NCBI GenBank assembly: GCA_964635265.1
Contig: CAZWNV010000093.1
Location: 1 to 11,713 of the forward strand
DNA from: M55B175 sp964635265
GTDB lineage: Bacteria; Desulfobacterota; Desulfobacteria; Desulfobacterales; Desulfosalsimonadaceae
DNA length: 11,713 nucleotides
Direction: 5' to 3'
The translations under genes were made by a program, and so were the position numbers. How positions within the stretch are numbered: the stretch's first letter is position 1; each line of letters begins with the position of its first letter. The notes beneath the pieces were generated by a model that worked only from the letters and a program-made list of their open reading frames with translations, had not been told where the DNA came from and made no database searches. This document shows positions 5,097 through 10,106 of the stretch, in pieces.

Positions 5097-6161
5097 ATGC
5101 AGACCAAGCACAGCTTGTATTACGCAGATGCCCGGGGCATGGGATCGGTTGCGGAGGCGAGTGTGGATCTCGTGGTGACCTCGCCGCCGTATCCCATGAT
5201 CGAGATGTGGGATCAAACCTTTGCCCGGCAGAGCAGTCGCGTCTGTGCCGCCCTGGAGTCAGAGGACGGAAACCGGGCATTCGAGGCCATGCACCAGGTG
5301 CTGGACCCGGTATGGCAGGAGGTGGCACGGGTACTCAGACCGGGCGGCTTTGCCTGTATCAATATAGGGGACGCAGCCCGCAAGGTGGGCGAGGACTTCA
5401 TGCTGTACCCCAATCATGCCCGGGTGCTGCTTCGCCTCCATGAATACGGGCTCTCCCCGCTGCCCGCGATTTTGTGGCGTAAGCAGACCAATGCCCCCAA
5501 CAAGTTCATGGGCTCGGGCATGCTGCCTGCAGGGGCGTATGTCACGCTGGAACACGAGTATGTCCTCATACTGCGCAAAGGGGGCAAGCGCCGGTTTGCC
5601 ACACCGGCCCGGAAGGCGCGCCGATATGAAAGCGCAATTTTCTGGGAGGAGAGAAACCAGTGGTTCTCCGATATCTGGCTGGACCTGAAGGGCGCGCGGC
5701 AGCAGATGCAGGAAAAAGAGGTGCGCGCCCGCTCCGGGGCCTTTCCCCTGGAGCTGCCCTACCGGCTGATCAGCATGTACTCGGCCGCCGGCGATACCGT
5801 GCTCGATCCCTTTCTGGGCGCGGGGACAACGCTTTTTGCAGCCATGGCGGCCGCCCGCAGCTCTATCGGCTTTGAACTGGAAGAGGGGTTTTTTCCGGCC
5901 ATCCGCAGGGGCGCTGAAAAGCTTCCGGATGCCGGCAATCAAATCATCTCCGAGCGGCTGGCCGCACATGAGGCGTTTGTCCGCCGACGGCTGGCAGAAG
6001 GCAGGGAGCTCAAGTACAGGAGCCGCTATTATGGATTTCCCGTAATGACGCGGCAGGAAATCGATATCTGGCTTCACAGGCCCGAGTGTGTCGAGAAGGA
6101 GTGCGGGGACCGGTTTCTTGTTTCCTACCAGGCAGCAGAAGACGGGCTGGGCAGCGGATGA
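5097..6161 (+). CDS. DNA methyltransferase, beta class (N4-cytosine or N6-adenine type), apparently solitary
   Basis: The enzyme would transfer a methyl group from S-adenosylmethionine to an exocyclic amino group of a DNA base. Counting from ATG 5097 (354 residues), the catalytic motif IV VVTSPPYPM lies at 26-34, and the SAM-binding motif I TVLDPFLGAGTT lies later, at 234-245. That order defines the beta class. TSPPY is commoner in N4-cytosine enzymes, so that specificity is slightly favoured. Between them are VLRPGGFACINIGD (79-92), LWRKQTNAPNKFMGSG and a region that probably recognises DNA. The C-terminus beyond about 280 is charged. A TTG at 5082 would add five residues, but neither start has a clear ribosome site. 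No restriction endonuclease gene is nearby, so it may be an orphan, possibly epigenetic, methylase. Its stop overlaps the next ATG (ATGA, 6158-6161). Confidence 0.88.
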   Translation: MQTKHSLYYADARGMGSVAEASVDLVVTSPPYPMIEMWDQTFARQSSRVCAALESEDGNRAFEAMHQVLDPVWQEVARVLRPGGFACINIGDAARKVGEDFMLYPNHARVLLRLHEYGLSPLPAILWRKQTNAPNKFMGSGMLPAGAYVTLEHEYVLILRKGGKRRFATPARKARRYESAIFWEERNQWFSDIWLDLKGARQQMQEKEVRARSGAFPLELPYRLISMYSAAGDTVLDPFLGAGTTLFAAMAAARSSIGFELEEGFFPAIRRGAEKLPDAGNQIISERLAAHEAFVRRRLAEGRELKYRSRYYGFPVMTRQEIDIWLHRPECVEKECGDRFLVSYQAAEDGLGSG

Positions 6162-7492
6162 ACACGGTTTTTTTTGCCATTGTGGCTGTTGCTTTTGTTT
6201 TTGCGGCCATTCGCCAGCTAAGCGGTGTGCCTGCAGATGCGGACAGCCTTCCCATCCAGGAGCTCTCGAAGGCGGTCGTGGATTCGGCCGGCGGCGCAGT
6301 GGAGCTTGCCATCGGCCTGATCGGCGTGATGACCCTTTTTCTGGGGCTGATGAAGGTGGCGGAAGAGGGCGGACTCCTGCAGATCCTCTCCCGGCTGATC
6401 CGGCCGATCATGGTGCGTCTTTTCCCCGAGGTGCCGCCGGAACATCCCGCCATGGGGGCAATGATTCTCAACATGTCGGCAAATGCTCTGGGTCTGGGAA
6501 ATGCCGCCACCCCTTTCGGCATCCGGGCCATGCAGGAACTCGACAAGCTAAACCCTGCCAAGGGAACCGCCACCGATTCCATGGCGCTTTTTCTGGCGAT
6601 CAACACCTCCAATATCACCCTGCTTCCCACCGGTGTTATTGCATTGCGGGCGGCTGCGGGCTCCAGCGATCCGGCAGGGATACTGCCCACAACGCTTCTG
6701 GCGACCATGGGCTCATCGGTGGTGGCCATCACTGCGGCAAAGCTCTACGCCCGCTTTGCCTCGCCGGACCCGGGAAAGCAGGCGCCGGCATCCGGCAGCG
6801 CGGCAGCGGAGGGGCAGGAAACAGCGGATGCCGCATCGGCTGATGAGCCCTCTGGCGGGGCGGAACTGGACGGCGGCTATGACGTATCCACCGGCTATCC
6901 CCTCTGGGTGAGCCTTCTGGCGCTTGGCGTTGTGGTCTGCCTGATTCCCCTCACCGTAATCTATGGCAAGCAGGTCTCGCCCTGGATTATCCCTTCGCTG
7001 ATGCTCGGCTTTCTGCTCTTCGGCCTAATCCGGCGGGTGCGGATCTACGAGGTGTTTGTGGAAGGGGCCAAGGACGGCTTCCAGGTGGCGGTTAAAATCA
7101 TTCCCTACCTGGTGGCCATTCTCGTGGCGGTGGGGATGTTTCGGGCAAGCGGGGCAATGGAGGCGATGGTGGCGCTTGTGGGCGATTTTACCGCAAAAGT
7201 CGGTCTTCCGGCAGAAGCCCTGCCCATGGCGCTTTTGCGGCCGCTTTCCGGCTCCGGGGCTTACGGCATCCTGGCTTCGATTATACAGGACCCGGCCGTG
7301 GGCCCGGACAGCTACGTGGGCTATCTTGTCAGCACATTTCAGGGGTCGACCGAAACCACCTTTTACGTGATCGCCGTCTACTTTGGTGCCGTGCAGGTCC
7401 GGCGCATCCGGCACACCATGGCTGCCGCCCTTACGGCCGATCTTGCCGGTATTATGGGGGCGGTTCTGGCCTGCAGCTACTTCTTCGCGTAG
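6158..7492 (+). CDS. Fused SpmA-SpmB nucleoside-recognition (Gate) domain membrane protein
   Basis: A 444-residue inner-membrane protein. Residues 1-200 match spore-maturation protein A: several hydrophobic helices and the hallmark AMILNMSANALGLGNAATPFGIRAMQEL (101-128), of which NMSAN and GNAATPFG are the core, followed by FLAINTSNITLLPTGVIALR. A hydrophilic Ala/Gly/Glu-rich linker (about 201-246) joins residues 247-444, which match SpmB: YEVFVEGAKDGFQVAVKIIP, YLVAILVAVGMFRASGA, ALLRPLSGSGAYGI, and QGSTETTFYVIAVYFG. In Bacillus spmA and spmB are separate adjacent genes needed for spore core dehydration; Gram-negative fused forms have no settled function and may be transporters. ATG 6158 overlaps the methyltransferase stop (ATGA), so the longer ORF start at 6086 is rejected as overlapping. 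A hairpin-T5 terminator follows. Confidence 0.88.
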   Translation: MNTVFFAIVAVAFVFAAIRQLSGVPADADSLPIQELSKAVVDSAGGAVELAIGLIGVMTLFLGLMKVAEEGGLLQILSRLIRPIMVRLFPEVPPEHPAMGAMILNMSANALGLGNAATPFGIRAMQELDKLNPAKGTATDSMALFLAINTSNITLLPTGVIALRAAAGSSDPAGILPTTLLATMGSSVVAITAAKLYARFASPDPGKQAPASGSAAAEGQETADAASADEPSGGAELDGGYDVSTGYPLWVSLLALGVVVCLIPLTVIYGKQVSPWIIPSLMLGFLLFGLIRRVRIYEVFVEGAKDGFQVAVKIIPYLVAILVAVGMFRASGAMEAMVALVGDFTAKVGLPAEALPMALLRPLSGSGAYGILASIIQDPAVGPDSYVGYLVSTFQGSTETTFYVIAVYFGAVQVRRIRHTMAAALTADLAGIMGAVLACSYFFA

Positions 7493-7495
7493 ACG

Positions 7496-7538
7496 CCCGT
7501 CCGGGCCGCCGCCTTCCTCCGGGGCCGGCCGGGTTTTT
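7496..7538 (+). terminator. Intrinsic terminator after the SpmA-SpmB gene
   Basis: CCCG-T-CCGG-G-CC (7496-7507) pairs with GG-CCGG-C-CGGG (7523-7533), with one mismatch and one bulged G, followed by TTTTT (7534-7538). It lies between convergent genes. The opposite strand has no T-run after the stem, so it acts rightward. Confidence 0.65.
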
Positions 7539-7546
7539 GGCAGCTC

Positions 7547-8050
7547 CTATTTCCAGTGGTCGTCGTGCTTTTTGAGATCGATGGTGTTGTCCTCCGGGCC
7601 GCCGCTTTTGCTGATCGAGTCCTGGAGGAAGAGGTTGAGAAGCCAGTTGACCACGCTGATGATGAGGGCTCCGAACACGGCCGACCAGAAGCCGATCACG
7701 GAGAATCCGGGAATCAGGCCGGAGGCGATCTTGAGCATCAGGGCATTCAGGATAAAGGTGAAAAGGCCCATGGTCATGATGGTGATGGGCAGGGTCAGGA
7801 TAAACAGGATGGGGCGCAGAACCACGTTTAATACGCCGAGAACGGCGGCGGTGCCCAGGGCGTGCGCAAATCCCGCAACGTGGATGCCGTCAATCAAGTA
7901 AGCGGTCAGCAGAATGGCCGCCGTCAGGCAGAGCCACTTGAGAAGCAGCCAGAAAATGGCCGGGTCACCCCCTCCCGGGCTGCCGGATCCGCCGGGCGCT
8001 CCGCCGCTGTGGCGGTACATCCCGGAATGCCTATGGATATTAATACGCAT
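7547..8050 (-). CDS. Small four-helix membrane protein, phage_holin_4_2 / YvlD-like
   Basis: A 167-residue integral membrane protein. A Gly/Ser/His-rich N-terminus (1-30) is followed by hydrophobic segments at about 31-51, 62-80, 83-107 and 117-142, and a polar C-terminal tail ending KKHDDHWK. The stretch GVLNVVLRPILFILTLPITI then MTMGLFTFILNALML is the hallmark of the family called phage holin family 4 superfamily 2 (older name, membrane protein of unknown function). Despite the name these are usually chromosomal, and nothing phage-like is near. GGAGAGAG lies just upstream of ATG 8050, supporting this start. The start lies 11 bases inside the preceding gene, so the pair is probably co-translated. 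Confidence 0.85.
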   Translation of the reverse strand: MRINIHRHSGMYRHSGGAPGGSGSPGGGDPAIFWLLLKWLCLTAAILLTAYLIDGIHVAGFAHALGTAAVLGVLNVVLRPILFILTLPITIMTMGLFTFILNALMLKIASGLIPGFSVIGFWSAVFGALIISVVNWLLNLFLQDSISKSGGPEDNTIDLKKHDDHWK

Positions 8051-8327
8051 CGATTCTCTCTCCGTTAATCAGTATGAGCGGGGGGTTGTCTTGCTGAGCG
8101 GCAAGGGTGATCTCGGCTTCCATATCACCCCGCAGCTCCGGGTATCCGGCCCGCAGATGGTTGAAGTCAAAGTTTTCGAGCCCCTTTTGCAGCATCTCGA
8201 TGCGGGTCTCCAGGGGCTGCCTTTCTGCATCCGTTGCCGCCTTGAAGTATTGCGACAGCGCTTTGTTGTACTGCCGCTTCATCTCGGTTTCAATACAGTG
8301 GCGGCGTAAATCCAGTTTCATCTTCAT
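8040..8327 (-). CDS. Unrecognised 95-residue protein
   Basis: I do not recognise this family. The product is soluble, charged and mainly helical over residues 5-55 (LRRHCIETEMKRQYNKALSQ, then FKAATDAERQPLETRIEML). It ends with a short strand-like stretch, NPPLILINGERIDAY. There is no signal peptide, membrane segment or metal motif. Support for a real gene: a good minus-strand promoter upstream (8387-8416), the 11-base overlap with the membrane-protein gene, and no other use of the sequence. ATG 8327 and ATG 8321 are both possible starts; neither has a clear ribosome site, although GAAG lies close before 8321. Confidence 0.6.
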   Translation of the reverse strand: MKMKLDLRRHCIETEMKRQYNKALSQYFKAATDAERQPLETRIEMLQKGLENFDFNHLRAGYPELRGDMEAEITLAAQQDNPPLILINGERIDAY

Positions 8328-8341
8328 ATTTTCGCGGTAAT

Positions 8342-8396
8342 CTGATATAGATATGGGTTGAGAATATGCTCATGCAATCCTTATTATTTATATCAG
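8342..8396. repeat. Long inverted repeat across the promoter and leader
   Basis: CTGATATAGATA (8342-8353) pairs with TATTTATATCAG (8385-8396): 12 pairs with one G-U, separated by 31 nt. One arm covers the -10 box of the leftward promoter and the other lies in its leader. It could be a pair of half-sites for a regulator or a long leader hairpin. Confidence 0.5.
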
Positions 8397-8416
8397 GTCG
8401 GCCTTGCGCTTGGCAA
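8387..8416 (-). promoter_or_regulatory. Promoter of the 95-residue protein / membrane protein unit
   Basis: Minus strand: -35 TTGCCA (8416-8411), an 18-nt spacer and TGA-TATAAA (-10 at 8392-8387), including an extended -10. Each box matches the consensus at five of six bases. Start expected near 8380, giving a leader of about 50 nt. Confidence 0.6.
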
Positions 8417-8441
8417 GAGATGGCCGGAGAAAATCCTCCGG
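8403..8441. other. Two tandem hairpins in the divergent intergenic region
   Basis: CTTGC (8403-8407) pairs with GCAAG (8413-8417). CCGGAG (8424-8429) pairs perfectly with CTCCGG (8436-8441) around the loop AAAATC. T6 follows at 8454-8459, 12 bases later, which is too far for a standard terminator. The region 8328-8580 otherwise holds the two divergent promoters and no gene that I can support. Confidence 0.4.
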
Positions 8442-8468
8442 GGAAATGTTGCGTTTTTTGGATTCTAT

Positions 8469-8498
8469 TTGACAAATCCCCCTTCAGCAAATTACTAG
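8469..8498 (+). promoter_or_regulatory. Tentative promoter of the arginine decarboxylase-agmatinase operon
   Basis: TTGACA (8469-8474) is a perfect -35. TACTAG (8493-8498), at an 18-nt spacing, is a weak -10 with three of six matches. The predicted start near 8505 would give a leader of about 75 nt. Confidence 0.4.
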
Positions 8499-8580
8499 AG
8501 GCAATTGCCTGTTTCGTCCCTGCTGGTCCGATTCCGTTCCGGGGGCGGGGCAGGCGCGGGAAATAGAGGGAGCGGTAGCC

Positions 8581-9126
8581 ATGTATGTGCCGAGATACAT
8601 TTTTTTTACAAAAGGCGTGGGGCGGGATAAAGCCCAGCTGGCCTCTTTTGAGAACGCCCTGCGCGATGCCGGCATCGCGCATCTGAACCTGGTGCAGGTC
8701 TCCTCCATTTTTCCACCGGGATGCAGGATCCTGGACAAAGAGGAGGGGCTTGCCAAGCTCGAGGCCGGGGAAATCACCCATTGCGTCATGGCAAAGGAGG
8801 AAAGCCGGGAGCCCGGCCGAAGGCTGGTGGCAAGTATCGGGCTGGCCCTGCCGGAAGGCAACGAGCGCTACGGCTACCTGTCCGAGCATCATGGCTACGG
8901 CCAGACCGAAACCGAGGCCGGCGAGTTTGCAGAGGATATTGCCGCCTCCATGCTGGCCAATACTTTGGGTATTGAATTTGATCCGGATAAGGATTATGAT
9001 GAACGGCGGGATATATACAAGATGTCGGGCAAAATCATTCATTCCCGGCATATCAGCCAGGCAGCCCTCGGCGCGGAGGGCCAGCTCTGGACAACCGTAT
9101 TGGCAGCAGCCATATTTGTGAAATAA
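8581..9126 (+). CDS. Pyruvoyl-dependent arginine decarboxylase
   Basis: Converts arginine to agmatine, the first step of putrescine synthesis, using a pyruvoyl group made by self-cleavage of the proenzyme instead of PLP. The 181-residue product begins with YIFFTKGVGRDKAQLASFENAL and carries the cleavage site LVQVSSIFPPGC. The cut is expected between Ser41 and Ser42, leaving a pyruvoyl on the alpha chain at 42. Further family blocks are ASIGLALP, GYLSEHHGYGQTETEAGEFAE and a C-terminal WTTVLAAAIFVK. Length is normal. GAGGGAG (8566-8572) lies eight bases before ATG 8581. Its TAA shares one base with the agmatinase ATG (TAATG, 9124-9128), so the next step of the pathway is translated in step. Confidence 0.93.
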   Translation: MYVPRYIFFTKGVGRDKAQLASFENALRDAGIAHLNLVQVSSIFPPGCRILDKEEGLAKLEAGEITHCVMAKEESREPGRRLVASIGLALPEGNERYGYLSEHHGYGQTETEAGEFAEDIAASMLANTLGIEFDPDKDYDERRDIYKMSGKIIHSRHISQAALGAEGQLWTTVLAAAIFVK

Positions 9127-9998
9127 TGACACAGCAGACTTTTATTCCGTTTGGCGGCGAAGCGATCCACACCCCGGATATCGAACACGCGCGGGTGGTG
9201 GTATTGCCCGTTTATTACGAGGTGGCCCCCTCTTTTGGCAGCGGGGCGGGGCAGGGGCCGTATCACCTGCTGCAGGCCTCCCGTGAACTCGAATGCCTGG
9301 ATGAAGAAACCCTGGTGGATTGGCGGGATCTGGGCATCCATACCCTTGCCGGACTGTTTCCGGGAGAGGATCCCGAGCAGGCGGTGACGACAATTGAGGA
9401 GGCTGCTGCAAAGTATCTGGCCGACGGCCGGTTCCTGTTTTCCATAGGCGGCGACCACGCCATAGCCATCGGCTTGAGCAGGGCTGTGGCAGCGCGGTAT
9501 CCGGATGTGGGTGTGCTGCAGGTGGATGCGCACCTCGATCTCCGCGACCAATGGAACGGCAGCCGCTACAACCACGCATGCGTGATGCGCCGGATCGGCG
9601 AGGATCTCAAGCTTCCGTTTGTCCAGGTGGGCATCCGCTCCTTCTGTCCGGAGGAATACGATTATATCAAGAGCCATCACCTGTATCCGTTTTACGCCCA
9701 CAATCTCAGCCCGAACGATGACTCCTGGATGGATGATGTGATATACGCCCTGCCGGATAACGTATACATGAGCATCGACCTCGACGGCCTGGACCCCAGC
9801 GTAATGCCCGGTACAGGCACGCCCGTGCCCGGCGGGATGACCTACCGCCAGGCAGTGGAACTCATCCGGCGTGTCGGTACGGAGAAAAACGTGGTGGGGG
9901 CCGATATCAACGAACTGGCCAAGGTGGAAGGCTCCGTGGTATCCGAATTCACTGCGGCCAAGCTCGCCACCAAGCTGTTTGTGTACGGCGTGAAATAA
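9126..9998 (+). CDS. speB: Agmatinase (agmatine ureohydrolase)
   Basis: Hydrolyses agmatine to putrescine and urea with a two-manganese centre. The 290-residue protein is a full-length member of the ureohydrolase (arginase/agmatinase) family. The metal-binding blocks are SIGGDHAIA with His111, VDAHLDLRD with Asp134, His136 and Asp138, and SIDLDGLDPS with Asp218 and Asp220. YNHACVMRR (148-156) supplies the substrate-side histidine, and PGTGTPVPGGMTYRQ is the usual loop. All six ligands are present. It starts one base inside the decarboxylase stop and immediately follows the agmatine-making enzyme, which supports agmatinase over arginase or guanidinobutyrase. No spermidine synthase gene is in view. 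A strong terminator follows at 10043-10078. Confidence 0.93.
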   Translation: MTQQTFIPFGGEAIHTPDIEHARVVVLPVYYEVAPSFGSGAGQGPYHLLQASRELECLDEETLVDWRDLGIHTLAGLFPGEDPEQAVTTIEEAAAKYLADGRFLFSIGGDHAIAIGLSRAVAARYPDVGVLQVDAHLDLRDQWNGSRYNHACVMRRIGEDLKLPFVQVGIRSFCPEEYDYIKSHHLYPFYAHNLSPNDDSWMDDVIYALPDNVYMSIDLDGLDPSVMPGTGTPVPGGMTYRQAVELIRRVGTEKNVVGADINELAKVEGSVVSEFTAAKLATKLFVYGVK

Positions 9999-10042
9999 GC
10001 GGGAACAAAAGCGAAAAGCAAAAAAATCCCTGCACGAAGCGA

Positions 10043-10078
10043 AAAAGCCCCGGAAGGCGTCTGCCTCCCGGGGCTTTT
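10043..10078. terminator. Strong bidirectional terminator between convergent genes
   Basis: AAAAGCCCCGG (10043-10053) pairs perfectly with CCGGGGCTTTT (10068-10078). The stem continues as A-T and GGC/GCC around loop GTCT, past one A-C mismatch. Rightward it ends in TTTT; leftward the complement of the A-run supplies the T-tract, so it can stop both agmatinase and formate-tetrahydrofolate ligase transcripts. Confidence 0.85.
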
Positions 10079-10106
10079 GATTGGGGCCGGCCTTTGGCAG
10101 CGCTTT

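Noticed and set aside
5259..6077. Leftward 272-codon ORF opposite the methyltransferase
   Set aside because: Antisense shadow of a gene with clear catalytic motifs.
6086..6157. Upstream extension of the SpmA-SpmB protein
   Set aside because: It lies wholly within the methyltransferase gene and adds a non-family basic stretch; ATG 6158 gives the ATGA overlap and a membrane-protein N-terminus.
7547..8050. Phage lysis gene suggested by the holin family name
   Set aside because: The family is mostly chromosomal despite the name, and no phage genes are nearby.
8366..8566. Rightward 66-codon ORF in the intergenic region as a leader peptide gene
   Set aside because: No ribosome site, it spans both hairpins and the -35 box, and it has no arginine-rich or regulatory-peptide pattern.
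8290..9132. Leftward 280-codon ORF across the intergenic region and arginine decarboxylase
   Set aside because: It overlaps a clear family member on the other strand and the divergent promoters; composition is unlike a real protein.
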